The translations under genes were made by a program, and so were the position numbers. From Clostridia bacterium (GTDB lineage: Bacteria > Bacillota > Clostridia > Christensenellales > Borkfalkiaceae): 51,536 bases of DNA. The stretch's first letter is position 1. Each line of letters opens with the position of its first letter. The notes under the pieces were generated by a model. That model did no database searches, was not told the origin of the DNA, and saw only the letters and a program-made list of their open reading frames with translations. Shown here in pieces: positions 42,164 to 51,175 of this stretch. The DNA lies in contig JAFTPE010000004.1 in assembly GCA_017463425.1 (NCBI GenBank), positions 1 to 51,536 on the forward strand. The letters run 5' to 3'.

Positions 42164-43006
42164 ATGCCAAAAGAATTGCAACGCTTTCAACAAATCGAAC
42201 GTTCGATTATTACGACGTATCGCAAAACCATTTGGTCGCCGTTTGTTTTGGCGGTGAAAAAATATCGTTTGATTGAGGCAGGGGATAAAATAGCCGTTTG
42301 TATTTCGGGTGGGAAAGACAGTATGTTGCTTGCAAAATTGATGCAGGAATTGCACAGACACAGCGAAGTGCCGTTCGAGCTGATTTTTTTGGTGATGGAC
42401 CCTGGATACAACGAGAAAAACAGAAAGAAAATAGAAGAAAACGCCTTGCTTTTAAACGTGCCGTTGACGGTGTTTGAGAGTGACGTGTTCGCGGCTGCGG
42501 ATTCGGCGTGCGCAGACGCGCCGTGCTATCTTTGCGCAAGAATGAGGCGCGGTCATCTTTATGCGAAGGCAAAGGAGCTGGGCTGTAATAAAATTGCGTT
42601 GGGGCATCACAAAAGCGACGTAATAGAAACGACGTTGATGGGAATGTTATACGGCGGACAAATACAGGGCATGTTGCCAAGGATTAAGAGTACCAATTTT
42701 GAGGGTATGGAATTGATTCGACCTATGTATTGTGTTTTGGAGAGCGACATCTTGCGTTGGAAAGAATATAACGATTTGGATTTTATCGCTTGCGCTTGTA
42801 AATTTACGCAAAATTTGACGGGGAGCGACGAAGATACTTTTTCGGCGCGCAGAAAAGTGAAAGAATGGATTGCGGAATTAAAAAAGGAAAATCCCAACGT
42901 TGAAAACAATATTTTTCAAAGTATTCATAACGTACAGTTGGATACGTTGGCGGAATACAAACAAGAAGGAATCAAACGTTCGTTTTTGGATAAATTTGAA
43001 AAATAG
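42164..43006 (+). CDS. TtcA-like tRNA thiolation protein
   Basis: A 280-residue PP-loop ATPase of the TtcA group, which puts sulfur on cytidine 32 of tRNAs or does a related thiolation. The PP-loop is ISGGKDSMLL with SGGKDS at residues 48-53. A CYLCARMRR segment near residue 122 and CACKF near residue 208 supply cysteines that could hold an iron-sulfur cluster, and GHHKSDVIETTLM near residue 148 is typical. The start at 42164 (MPKELQRF) has GGGAGAA upstream; the open frame goes further back, but that would overlap the helicase gene. The gene follows the helicase by 14 bases. Confidence 0.82.
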   Translation: MPKELQRFQQIERSIITTYRKTIWSPFVLAVKKYRLIEAGDKIAVCISGGKDSMLLAKLMQELHRHSEVPFELIFLVMDPGYNEKNRKKIEENALLLNVPLTVFESDVFAAADSACADAPCYLCARMRRGHLYAKAKELGCNKIALGHHKSDVIETTLMGMLYGGQIQGMLPRIKSTNFEGMELIRPMYCVLESDILRWKEYNDLDFIACACKFTQNLTGSDEDTFSARRKVKEWIAELKKENPNVENNIFQSIHNVQLDTLAEYKQEGIKRSFLDKFEK

Positions 43007-43010
43007 GTTA

Positions 43011-43036
43011 TACCAAACGGTTTGCGCGCATATTAT
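43011..43036 (+). promoter_or_regulatory. SigE-like promoter candidate of yabP
   Basis: ATA at 43011-43013 and CATATTAT at 43029-43036, 15 bases apart, fit the mother-cell SigE consensus (ATA, then CATAnnnT). yabP is SigE-controlled in Bacillus. The -10 ends only five bases before the ATG, so the match may be chance. Confidence 0.35.
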
Positions 43037-43041
43037 ACGGT

Positions 43042-43296
43042 ATGCAAGAAAATGTAATTCATTCGGTTGTTATCGAACAAAAGAAAACGCTGACAATCAG
43101 CGGTGTGGAAAGCGTGGCGGCGTTTTCCGAGGTGAAAATCGTTCTTTCCCTTATCGGCGGAGAACGTATGCACGTGGTTGGTTCGGGATTGAAGATTACG
43201 GGGTTTTCAAAAACCAGCGGTTCGTTTACGGCGGAGGGTACGATTATGGGCGTATCGTACGGCGGAAAGAGTTTTGCCGCGCGGATTTTTAAATAA
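43042..43296 (+). CDS. yabP: Sporulation protein YabP
   Basis: An 84-residue protein of the YabP family, a SigE-controlled membrane-associated protein needed for spore cortex formation together with YabQ. The segments QKKTLTISGVESVAAFSEVKIVLSL and LKITGFSKTSGSFTAEGTI are family features and form a YabP/YqfC-type beta domain. It is followed without any gap by yabQ. No strong ribosome binding site is visible before the ATG; coupling to the upstream ttcA-like gene (35 bases away) is possible. Confidence 0.92.
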   Translation: MQENVIHSVVIEQKKTLTISGVESVAAFSEVKIVLSLIGGERMHVVGSGLKITGFSKTSGSFTAEGTIMGVSYGGKSFAARIFK

Positions 43297-43680
43297 ATGG
43301 ATTCTCAAAATCAATTTATTTTGTTTTTTATCAGCGTTGCAATCGGCTTTTTAGGTGGCGTACTGTACGAAATATTTGGTGTGATCCGTTCGCTTTTTAA
43401 ATGCCCCAAAGGAAAAAATAAAGCGTTGGAGATTGCGCTCGATATCGGGTTTTTCCTCACGTTTGCATTTTTAACAATCGTAGGCGCGTATGCGTTTCGT
43501 TTTCCGTCTTTTCGGGTATATATGTTTATAGGATATGCGCTTGGTGGGGGATTATATTTAAAAACATTGCACATAATGGTTGCTTTTTTTAAAAAAATAT
43601 GCTATAATAAAATTACCCAAGTGGTGAAAAAGGTAAAAAAAGCGAGAAAAAACTCTTTAAAAGAGGTGGATATAGAATGA
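43297..43680 (+). CDS. yabQ: Spore cortex biosynthesis protein YabQ
   Basis: A 127-residue membrane protein with about three to four hydrophobic segments (residues 7-27, 45-63, 70-90) and a basic C-terminal tail. The N-terminal layout with FLGGVLYEIFGVIRSLF is typical of YabQ. In Bacillus it is needed for the peptidoglycan cortex of spores and lies in the outer forespore membrane. Its ATG directly follows the yabP stop, and it overlaps the next gene by four bases, so the three genes are read as one unit. Confidence 0.9.
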   Translation: MDSQNQFILFFISVAIGFLGGVLYEIFGVIRSLFKCPKGKNKALEIALDIGFFLTFAFLTIVGAYAFRFPSFRVYMFIGYALGGGLYLKTLHIMVAFFKKICYNKITQVVKKVKKARKNSLKEVDIE

Positions 43681-43937
43681 CACAAGAGAAAATGAGAAAG
43701 GTAATAACGGCGTGCGTTTCAGCCGCTACCGTTTTGATTGTGTTTTTGCTTTCCTTTTTGATTTATCAGGGAATCAGCATGGCGATTTTAGATAAGAAAA
43801 TTGCAAAGGCACAAGGCGAGGTTGCGTATTGGACGGAACGCGTTGAAACTGCTGAAAACGACTTGGATTATTACGAATCTGAATTTTATTTAAATTGGGC
43901 GTTGCAGGAATTGAACGCTTTGCAGGGAAAGAAATAA
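43677..43937 (+). CDS. divIC: Septum formation initiator family protein (DivIC/FtsL-like)
   Basis: An 86-residue single-pass protein: a short cytoplasmic N-terminus, one membrane segment (about residues 11-33, with VSAATVLIVFLLSFLIY) and a coiled coil (IAKAQGEVAYWTERVETAENDLDYYESEF). This is the build of DivIC/FtsB, which links FtsL and DivIB in the cell division complex. The order yabP-yabQ-divIC is conserved in spore formers. It overlaps yabQ by four bases and shares a base with the next start. Confidence 0.85.
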   Translation: MTQEKMRKVITACVSAATVLIVFLLSFLIYQGISMAILDKKIAKAQGEVAYWTERVETAENDLDYYESEFYLNWALQELNALQGKK

Positions 43938-44806
43938 TGAATGATAAATTTGCCGTCGTTGACGTCGGCTCGAATTCCGTTCGCCTCATGTTCGTGGCGG
44001 ACGGAAAAGTTTTATATAAAACCTTAAAAACCACTCGTTTAGGCGAGGGGATTGCCGATTCACCCTACTTAAAAGAGGAGGCTATCGAACGTTCGGCTGT
44101 TGCCGTATCCGAATTTTTTCACCGCGCAAAATCCGAAGGCGCAGAGGCGGTGTACGGCTTTGCGACGGCGGCGGTGCGGTCTGCGAAAAACGGCGCGGAA
44201 TTTGTGAAAACAACGTATGAAAAATGCGGTTTGGATATCGAGGTTATCTCAGGGGAAACGGAGGCGGAAATTGGCATTTTGGGCGCGCTTGGAAACGCGG
44301 ATGGCGGCGTGATAGACGTCGGAGGGGCGAGTAGCGAACTCGTCGTGAAAAAAGACGGGAATTTGATATTTAAAAAGAGTGTCGATATCGGCGTCGTGCG
44401 CTTGAAAGATAAGTGCGGACGAGAGAAAACCGCCTTAGAGCAGGCGGCAAAAAATGCAGTTAAAACGTTTGGACAAGTCCCTAAAAATGTGGATTTGTAT
44501 GCGATTGGGGGAACGGCAACCACGTTGGCTGCGCTGGCGTTGGGCTTGGAAACGTATGATTCTCAAAAGATTACGGGTACGGTCATTACGCGTGAGGAAA
44601 TGAAAGCGTTTTCACAAAAGTTGCTGTCTATGACGGTGGAAGACATTGCCGCTTTGCCGTGTATGCCAAAAGGCAGAGCGGACGTTTTGGCTGGCGGCGC
44701 GGTGTTGTTGTCCGTGTTGATGGAAGAACTTGATTTTTCAAAAATTACGGTCAGCGATAGGGATAATTTGGAAGGATATGCAATCAAAAAAGGATTGCTG
44801 AACTAA
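43937..44806 (+). CDS. Exopolyphosphatase/guanosine pentaphosphatase family protein (Ppx/GppA)
   Basis: A 289-residue protein of the Ppx/GppA phosphatase family, which splits polyphosphate or pppGpp. The N-terminal phosphate loop is AVVDVGSNSVRLMFV at residues 6-20, the second one is GVIDVGGASSELVV near residue 120, and AIGGTATTLAAL near residue 191 is the adenosine-type motif. Only the core domain is present, without the C-terminal HD-like extension. The ATG at 43937 overlaps the divIC stop and gives the family N-terminus MNDKFAVVD; an in-frame start further left would lie inside divIC. Confidence 0.88.
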   Translation: MNDKFAVVDVGSNSVRLMFVADGKVLYKTLKTTRLGEGIADSPYLKEEAIERSAVAVSEFFHRAKSEGAEAVYGFATAAVRSAKNGAEFVKTTYEKCGLDIEVISGETEAEIGILGALGNADGGVIDVGGASSELVVKKDGNLIFKKSVDIGVVRLKDKCGREKTALEQAAKNAVKTFGQVPKNVDLYAIGGTATTLAALALGLETYDSQKITGTVITREEMKAFSQKLLSMTVEDIAALPCMPKGRADVLAGGAVLLSVLMEELDFSKITVSDRDNLEGYAIKKGLLN

Positions 44807-44810
44807 TGAA

Positions 44811-45884
44811 ATGAAAAGAAGAATTTCTTCCCTGTTTGCAGGGCTTTGCACAATTTTATTGGCGGCGGGGTTTACGGTAACGTTCGCGCTTGCTTGGAAA
44901 AAAGGCATAACGGCAGGTATAAACAGCCTCGTTGGTTTTTTTCTGTCCATTGCGCTTGCGCCTATTTTTCACGAATTGGGGCACGTGTTTTTTGCGAAAA
45001 TTGCAAATATGGAAACCGTTTACGTCAAATGTTTTTGCTTTAAAATTTCTGTAAAAAACGGCAAACGCCGCTTTTCGTTTGCGTCGCCGTTTGCGCCCGA
45101 CCAAACGCAGACAATCCCCAAAAAAGGCGGAAATATGCAATCTCGCGCAGGGTTGTATACGCTTGGCGGAATGATTGTTGAAGGTATAACGCTTATCGTT
45201 GTCGTGGCGTTGGCATTGCTTTGGTCGATTACGGGTTTTAAAAACGTAGCCTTTTTGTTTTGGGGACTTGTTCCGTATATGGCGTATTTGTTTTTGTTTA
45301 ACCTAGCGCCAGCCGAATATCCTTTGGGAAAAACGGATATGGCGATATATCTTGGAATAAAACGCGGCGGCGACGTGGAGAAAAATATGTTGTCCGCTAT
45401 GGAAATTCAAGGGGAATTGTACGAGGGGAAAAGTTATGCGCAAATCCCAAAAGATTTATATTTTGACACGCCTCAACTTCGCGAGGATGAGCCGCTTTTT
45501 CTGATTATGTTGGATTTGCGATATCGTTATTTCTTGGAAACGGACGATATGAAAAACGCAACGGTTGCGCTCAATCGTTTGGCGCAGTTGCAAGGCTATC
45601 TTTCCGACGAGGAAGTGGAAAACGTAGCCGCAGAGCTTGTCTATCTTCATTCGATACGAGGCGAATTGGATTTGGCGGAAGAAAGCAGCAAACTGTGCCG
45701 AAACCTTTTAATGCAAGATACGTTGACGGCGAAACGCATTTTATTGGCTTTTTCCTTGGCTAGCGGAACGACGGACGCAATAGAACCGTTGCAACGGCAG
45801 GCGAAAGAAGCGGCGAAAACGGAACGGATACTCGGAGTGAGAAAATTTGAAGAAAAATTGATTTCGCGGATTTTGCAAGCATAA
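44811..45884 (+). CDS. M50-family membrane metallopeptidase-like protein with a helical tail
   Basis: A 357-residue protein. The first half has membrane segments (residues 7-30, 36-56, 117-138, 145-167), with the zinc motif HELGH at residues 54-58 and an NLAPAEYPLGKTD segment near residue 165 that resembles the second catalytic motif of site-2 proteases. The C-terminal half (about 185-357) is soluble and all-helical, like tetratricopeptide repeats. A regulated intramembrane protease is possible, but the second motif is not the classical NxxPxxxxDG. The start at 44811 lies four bases after the ppx/gppA stop. Confidence 0.72.
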   Translation: MKRRISSLFAGLCTILLAAGFTVTFALAWKKGITAGINSLVGFFLSIALAPIFHELGHVFFAKIANMETVYVKCFCFKISVKNGKRRFSFASPFAPDQTQTIPKKGGNMQSRAGLYTLGGMIVEGITLIVVVALALLWSITGFKNVAFLFWGLVPYMAYLFLFNLAPAEYPLGKTDMAIYLGIKRGGDVEKNMLSAMEIQGELYEGKSYAQIPKDLYFDTPQLREDEPLFLIMLDLRYRYFLETDDMKNATVALNRLAQLQGYLSDEEVENVAAELVYLHSIRGELDLAEESSKLCRNLLMQDTLTAKRILLAFSLASGTTDAIEPLQRQAKEAAKTERILGVRKFEEKLISRILQA

Positions 45885-45932
45885 AAACCATAGAAAAGCA
45901 AACACTGTGAAAAAAGGCGAAAGGACAATCGT

Positions 45933-47462
45933 ATGGAAACAATACAGTATAAAGGAAAAAACAAATGTCAAAAACGAGAAGCGGGGATTTTAATGCCCGT
46001 TTCTTCTTTGCCTTCAAACGAGGGGATTGGAACTTTGGGGAAAGGCGCGTATCGGTTTGTAGATTGGCTCTGCAATGCAAACATGAAAATTTGGCAGGTG
46101 TTGCCGTTGTTGCCCACGGGCTATGGCGACAGCCCCTATCAATCGTATGCGTCTGATGCTTTGAATTATTATTTTATTGATTTGGAAACGTTGGAAGAAG
46201 AGGGATTATTGAAAAAAAACGATTATCAGGATATCGTATGGAGCGAAAACGTTCGCCGTGTGGACTACGGAAAATTGTTTGAATACAAAGCGGAAATTTT
46301 AAAAATAGCCTTTTCGCGCTTTGATAAAACCGCGAAAGATTGGGTTTCGTTTTTGGCGGAAAAACGGTATTTGGATTTTGCTGTGTTTATGTCGTTGAAA
46401 ACAAAATTTTCCTATGCGCCTTGGACGGATTGGGAAAAGGAATATAAAATTTATGACGAAACCCGTATACAAAGATACGTGGAAGAACACCGCGCAGACG
46501 TTGAATTTTGGCAATTTACGCAATATTTGTTTTTAAAACAATGGAATTCTTTGTTGAAATACGCCCACGAAAGAAAGGTTTTTATTATGGGTGATATGCC
46601 AATTTACGTGTCGTACGACAGCGTGGAGGCTTGGAAATACGGCAAAGACTTGTTTATGATGGACGAAAACGGTAACCTTTCTATGCTTGCAGGCGTACCG
46701 CCCGACGCGTTTTGTGAGGACGGGCAATTTTGGGGCAATCCCGTTTACGATTGGGATAAATTGAAAACGACGAATTACCGTTGGTGGAAAGACCGAATCC
46801 GTTACGCATTTACTTTGTACGATATTTTGCGGATAGACCATTTCCGCGCGTTTGACCGCTTTTACGCGATTCCGTCGGGCGCGGAAACGGCGAAAGAGGG
46901 AGAATGGTTGGACGGACCAAAAACGGATTTGTTTCAGGATATGCAAACTTGCGCAATCGTGGCGGAGGATTTGGGGATTATCGACGACGGCGTACGGGCG
47001 TTGTTGAAGGCAACGGGCTATCCTGGTATGAAAGTGTTTGAATTTGCCTTTGACGGCAATCCTGAAAACGAATATCTGCCGTCTTTGTACAATGAAAACT
47101 GCGTGGCGTATACAGGTACGCACGACAACGACACGTTGCGTTCGTTTATCGAACAAATGGATATAAAACAGAGAAAAGACTTTGAAGAAAGGTTGGAAGA
47201 GGAATGTCTTGATGCGGACGTGGCGTATTTAACCGAAACGATTGAGGACGAATGTAAGAGCGTAATCGAGTTGTTATTCGCTTCCAAAGCAAACCTCGTT
47301 ATTATTCCGATGCAGGATACGTTGTTTTTGGGCGAAGAGGCTCGTTTGAACGCGCCTGCTACGGTGTCCAATCGAAATTGGACGTTCCGATTTATTGAAA
47401 CGGATTTAAAAAATCGTACGGCGGCGTGGTTAAAAGAATTGACGGAAGAATATAATCGATAA
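45933..47462 (+). CDS. malQ: 4-alpha-glucanotransferase (amylomaltase)
   Basis: A 509-residue GH77 enzyme that moves glucan chains between maltodextrins and frees glucose. It shows the N-terminal SSLPSNEGIGTLGKGAYRFVDWL, the 250s-loop region GDMPIYVSYDSVEAWKYGKDLFMMD, the nucleophile aspartate in ILRIDHFRAFDRFYAIP near residue 297, the acid-base glutamate in AEDLGIID near residue 348, and the third carboxylate in GTHDNDT near residue 397. Length is normal. It leads into the maltodextrin transport genes but has its own terminator, so it is probably read separately. Confidence 0.95.
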   Translation: METIQYKGKNKCQKREAGILMPVSSLPSNEGIGTLGKGAYRFVDWLCNANMKIWQVLPLLPTGYGDSPYQSYASDALNYYFIDLETLEEEGLLKKNDYQDIVWSENVRRVDYGKLFEYKAEILKIAFSRFDKTAKDWVSFLAEKRYLDFAVFMSLKTKFSYAPWTDWEKEYKIYDETRIQRYVEEHRADVEFWQFTQYLFLKQWNSLLKYAHERKVFIMGDMPIYVSYDSVEAWKYGKDLFMMDENGNLSMLAGVPPDAFCEDGQFWGNPVYDWDKLKTTNYRWWKDRIRYAFTLYDILRIDHFRAFDRFYAIPSGAETAKEGEWLDGPKTDLFQDMQTCAIVAEDLGIIDDGVRALLKATGYPGMKVFEFAFDGNPENEYLPSLYNENCVAYTGTHDNDTLRSFIEQMDIKQRKDFEERLEEECLDADVAYLTETIEDECKSVIELLFASKANLVIIPMQDTLFLGEEARLNAPATVSNRNWTFRFIETDLKNRTAAWLKELTEEYNR

Positions 47463-47484
47463 AACGGCAGAAAACGGTATAACG

Positions 47485-47522
47485 AAAAAAATCTCTTTTT
47501 GCGTAAAAGAGATTTTTTTCTT
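47485..47522 (+). terminator. Terminator of malQ
   Basis: A 15-base-pair AT-rich stem, AAAAAAATCTCTTTT with its complement, around a five-base loop, ending in a T run. Confidence 0.88.
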
Positions 47523-47585
47523 GCATAAAAATACGCGAGAAAAGAAACACTAAAAGAAAAGGCGTAAGCAAATAAGGAGGAGAAA

Positions 47586-48842
47586 ATGAAAAAATCTATT
47601 AAAACCGCTTGCGGTTTGTTGGCTATGTGTACGGCGTTTGGCTTTTACGGTTGTAAAAAAGCGGAAAATGCGGACGTTATCAAATTAACGGTGTGGGTAT
47701 CGGAGGCGGATAAATCGTTCGCAACGACGGTGGCGGAAGAATTTAAAGAAAAAAATCCCGATAAAAAATATCAAATCGTAATTGATATTCAAGGCGAAAA
47801 CGACGCGGCAACGCGTGTTTTGAACGACGTGGAAAACGCCGCCGACGTATTTTCTTGCATCAACGACCAGCTTGGTAAATTTATCAACGGCGACGCCTTG
47901 GCGAAAATAGCAGGGGAAAGATTGGAACGGGTAAAAGCGGCGAATTCCGAAGATTCAATGTCGTCGGTAACGGCAAAAGTAAACGGGGTTGAGGGAGTAT
48001 ACGGTATGCCGTATACGGATAATACGTTCTTTTTGTATTATAATAAATCGGTTTTATCCGAAACGGACGTTACTAGTATCGACGGGATTTTAAGCAAATG
48101 TACGAACAAGAAACAGTTTGCGTTTCCTATGACGGACGGTTGGTATACGACTTCGTTCTATTTTGGAAAAGGGCTTGGATATCAGGTAACCTACAACGAC
48201 AATCTTGCGGAAACGAGCATTTCTTGCGATTTCGACAATGAAACGGGTGTGGCCGTTACCGAGGCTATGTGGAATTATGCGAAAGATGCAAGAGTAAAAG
48301 CGGACGCAAACGATTCAAAAATTACCGCGGGTTTTAACGACGGGTCTATCGTCGCGGCGGTGTCGGGGATTTGGAATCGAAAAAATATCGAAGAATATTT
48401 AGGTGAAAATTTTGCGGCGACAAAATTGCCTACGTACACCTTTAATAAAGGAAAAACGGGTGAAGAACAGGTGCAACTTACCGCGTTTGCAGGGTATAAA
48501 TTGATGGGCGTCAATAATTATTCTAAAAATAAAACGGACGCGATGGATTTTGCCGAATTTTACACGAATAAGGAAAATCAAATCAAACGTTTTGAAAAAC
48601 GTGGTTTGGTGCCGACGGACGTTTCCGCGCGCGCAGATGAAAAAGTGCAATCGGATATCTGCGCGAAAGCGATTACCGAGCAATTAAAGCACAGTAAAAT
48701 TCAAAAGGACGTACCCTCTACTTTGTGGGTGCCGATGGAAGGTTTGGGTTCGGCAATGGTAACGGGCGCGCAAAGCGGTTCGTTTAATTTAAAAGAACAG
48801 TTAAAAGCGTGCGTAGACGCGATTGAAAAAACGGGGAAATGA
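47586..48842 (+). CDS. Maltodextrin/sugar ABC transporter substrate-binding lipoprotein
   Basis: A 418-residue extracellular solute-binding protein of family 1. The signal peptide ends in a lipobox FYGC with the cysteine at residue 23, so it is lipid-anchored. The domain opens KLTVWVSEADKSFATTVAEEFKEKNP, the usual start of MalE-like proteins, and later has GMPYTDNTFFLYYNKS near residue 138 and GFNDGSIVAAVSGIW near residue 254. Binding of maltose or maltodextrins is inferred from malQ and malFG next door. AAGGAGG precedes the start. Confidence 0.9.
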   Translation: MKKSIKTACGLLAMCTAFGFYGCKKAENADVIKLTVWVSEADKSFATTVAEEFKEKNPDKKYQIVIDIQGENDAATRVLNDVENAADVFSCINDQLGKFINGDALAKIAGERLERVKAANSEDSMSSVTAKVNGVEGVYGMPYTDNTFFLYYNKSVLSETDVTSIDGILSKCTNKKQFAFPMTDGWYTTSFYFGKGLGYQVTYNDNLAETSISCDFDNETGVAVTEAMWNYAKDARVKADANDSKITAGFNDGSIVAAVSGIWNRKNIEEYLGENFAATKLPTYTFNKGKTGEEQVQLTAFAGYKLMGVNNYSKNKTDAMDFAEFYTNKENQIKRFEKRGLVPTDVSARADEKVQSDICAKAITEQLKHSKIQKDVPSTLWVPMEGLGSAMVTGAQSGSFNLKEQLKACVDAIEKTGK

Positions 48843-48887
48843 TAAAAAACTCTGTCGTAAAAAACGGATAGATGGGGGGTATGCGTT

Positions 48888-50288
48888 GTGTCAAAAAAGA
48901 ACAAGATAAAAAAATCGGGAATAGGCAAGGATTTGATTTCCGCCTTTAAAAACGGATCGCATGCGACTCGGCTTTCTTTTCTCGTAATGGGCTTTGGACA
49001 ACTTTTTCGAGGTCAAATCGCAAAAGGCGCGGTGTATCTGCTGACGGAAGTGATATTTTTACTGTATATGATACTGTTCGGCGGCAGATATATTATACAC
49101 CTGTTTTCGGGAAATCTCGGTACGAAACTCTCGGGCGAACAATGGAACGAAGCGTTGCAAATTTTTGAAAAAATACAAGGACACAACAGCTTTTTAATCC
49201 TGCTCTACGGGGTTGTTAGTTTGGTGGTAATCGCCTTATTCCTCGTCGTTTGGGCAATGAACGTCAAGGGCAGTTTTCAAAACGATTTACGCCTAAAAAA
49301 CGGCGAACGGTTGAGTACGTTTAAAGAGGATATTCACGCGCTTTTAAACGAACGCTTTTATGCGCCGCTGCTCGCATTGCCGTTTTTGGGGTTGATTGTC
49401 TTTACGGTGATGCCGCTTGTCTTTATGGTGCTGATCGCGTTCACCAATTACGATTACGCGCATATGCCGCCTGGAAAATTATTTGATTGGGTAGGGATTG
49501 AAAATTTCAAAACAATGTTTTCCTTATCGGGCGGAAATTCGGGGTTCGCTATGGTGTTTCTGCGCGTGTTGCTTTGGACGTTCGTATGGGCGTTTTTCGC
49601 AACGTTCACCAACTACTTTTTCGGGCTGATCGTCGCGTTATTGATTCAGAAAAAAGGCATACGATTAAAAGCGCTTTGGCGTACGCTGTTCGTGGTGGCA
49701 ATCGCCGTGCCGCAATTTGTAACCTTGCTGCTTATGCAAAAAATATTGGACGGGGACGGGATTTTAAATAAACTTCTCGGAACGAACATTTTATGGCTTG
49801 CCGATCAACGTAATTTTTCATTGTTGCCAAGGCTGATGATTATCCTTGTCAATATTTGGATAGGCGTGCCGTATACCTTGCTAATGTGTTCGGGGATTTT
49901 GATGAACATTCCGGCGGATTATTACGAGGCGGCAAAAATCGACGGAGCGTCGCCCGTTAGAATTTTCTTTCATATTACTTTGCCGTATATGTTGCATATC
50001 ACTACGCCGTATTTGATTACGCAGTTCGTGGGGAATATCAACAATTTTAACGTCATTTGGCTGTTGACGGGCGGCGGACCTGTGGACAACGTGTATTACG
50101 GCAGCGGTTCGGGCGCGCAATCGACGGATTTGTTGGTTACTTGGCTGTATCGTTTGACTACCGACCAAAACCCGAAATATAACGTTGCGTCCGTAATCGG
50201 GATTGTGATTTTCGTGATCAGCGCCGTACTTTCTTTGATTACGTTCAATCGTACGTCGTCGGCAAAGAGCGAGGAGGCTTTTCAATAA
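48888..50288 (+). CDS. malF: Maltodextrin ABC transporter permease MalF
   Basis: A 466-residue permease with an N-terminal part of about two or three extra membrane segments (residues 22-125) and the standard MalF permease domain after residue 160, which opens LIAFTNYDYAHMPPGKLFDWVGIENF. The ATPase-contacting EAA loop is YYEAAKIDGASPVRIFFHITLP near residue 345. The gene starts with GTG at 48888, with a G-rich GGGGGG at 48874-48879 as ribosome site; no ATG in frame fits better. Its last codons and stop lie in a 16-base tandem repeat that also gives malG its ribosome site. Confidence 0.92.
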   Translation: MSKKNKIKKSGIGKDLISAFKNGSHATRLSFLVMGFGQLFRGQIAKGAVYLLTEVIFLLYMILFGGRYIIHLFSGNLGTKLSGEQWNEALQIFEKIQGHNSFLILLYGVVSLVVIALFLVVWAMNVKGSFQNDLRLKNGERLSTFKEDIHALLNERFYAPLLALPFLGLIVFTVMPLVFMVLIAFTNYDYAHMPPGKLFDWVGIENFKTMFSLSGGNSGFAMVFLRVLLWTFVWAFFATFTNYFFGLIVALLIQKKGIRLKALWRTLFVVAIAVPQFVTLLLMQKILDGDGILNKLLGTNILWLADQRNFSLLPRLMIILVNIWIGVPYTLLMCSGILMNIPADYYEAAKIDGASPVRIFFHITLPYMLHITTPYLITQFVGNINNFNVIWLLTGGGPVDNVYYGSGSGAQSTDLLVTWLYRLTTDQNPKYNVASVIGIVIFVISAVLSLITFNRTSSAKSEEAFQ

Positions 50289-50303
50289 GGAGGCTTTTCA
50301 ATA
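50272..50303 (+). repeat. Perfect 16-base tandem duplication at the malF-malG junction
   Basis: The unit AGGAGGCTTTTCAATA occurs twice in direct succession (50272-50287 and 50288-50303). The first copy codes for the end of MalF and begins its stop codon; the second supplies the AGGAGG site for malG. Confidence 0.9.
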
Positions 50304-51164
50304 ATGAGCAAAAATATTGCAAAAATACGCAGACATTTTTCTACGGCGTTGACGTACGCGGTGTTGATAACATTGGGCATTGCTTGGGTGTTGCCGATTT
50401 GCTATCTTGTATATACGGCGTTTCGGATTACCCCGTCTACGGGCATTATCAATACGCTGTTTCCCGATAATTTACAGTTGGGGATTGGAAATTTTATACG
50501 GCTGTTTCAAGATACAATGTTTTTAACGTGGTTAGGGAATACAATGTTCGTTGCCATATGTTCGTGTGCGTTGACGACCACGTTTATTTTAATGGTTAGT
50601 TACGCGCTGTCAAGATTGCGCTTTCGTTTGAGAAAACCTATCATGAACGTTTTGTTGGTATTGGGTATGTTTCCCGGGTTTATGAGTATGATTGCCGTAT
50701 ATTTCATTTTAAAGGCAATGGGGTTGACCAATTCGTTGCTCGCGCTGATTTTGGTGTATTCGGGCAGCGCCGCGCTGTCGTATTATATCTGCAAAGGTTT
50801 TTTTGACACCGTACCTCGGGCAATGGAAGAGGCGGCGATTTTAGACGGAGCGTCGCAACCCGTGGTGTTTTGGAAAATCATTTTACCAATGGCAAAACCC
50901 ATTATCGTATATACGGTGCTGACTTCGTTTATATCGCCTTGGTGTGATTTCATCTTTGTCAATACGATTATCAGCGATAGAGAATTGTATACCGTTGCGC
51001 TTGGATTGTATAAAATGATCAATGCGGAAAAGAACAGTTTTAACGACAATTTCACCGTGTTTTGCGCGGGCGCGTTCGTCGTTGGTGGCATTATCGTAAC
51101 GCTGTTTATGAGTATGCAACGTTATTACGTCGAGGGGGTAACCAGCGGCGCAGTAAAAGGATGA
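50304..51164 (+). CDS. malG: Maltodextrin ABC transporter permease MalG
   Basis: A 286-residue permease with six membrane segments, partner of MalF. The N-terminus has a single segment followed by the outside loop, and the TFLTWLGNTMFVAICS segment near residue 72 and the EAA loop AMEEAAILDGASQPVVFWKIILPMAKP near residue 173 are typical of MalG. The end YYVEGVTSGAVKG is the standard MalG C-terminus, which enters the ATPase groove. The ATPase (MsmX/MalK type) is not in the window and is probably shared from another locus. AGGAGG in the duplicated repeat precedes the start. Confidence 0.94.
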   Translation: MSKNIAKIRRHFSTALTYAVLITLGIAWVLPICYLVYTAFRITPSTGIINTLFPDNLQLGIGNFIRLFQDTMFLTWLGNTMFVAICSCALTTTFILMVSYALSRLRFRLRKPIMNVLLVLGMFPGFMSMIAVYFILKAMGLTNSLLALILVYSGSAALSYYICKGFFDTVPRAMEEAAILDGASQPVVFWKIILPMAKPIIVYTVLTSFISPWCDFIFVNTIISDRELYTVALGLYKMINAEKNSFNDNFTVFCAGAFVVGGIIVTLFMSMQRYYVEGVTSGAVKG

Positions 51165-51175
51165 GGAAGTTTGGC

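Noticed and set aside
40858..43006. Helicase and TtcA-like gene as a defence system.
   Set aside because: Both are common housekeeping families, no effector or toxin lies beside them, and the neighbours are sporulation and division genes.
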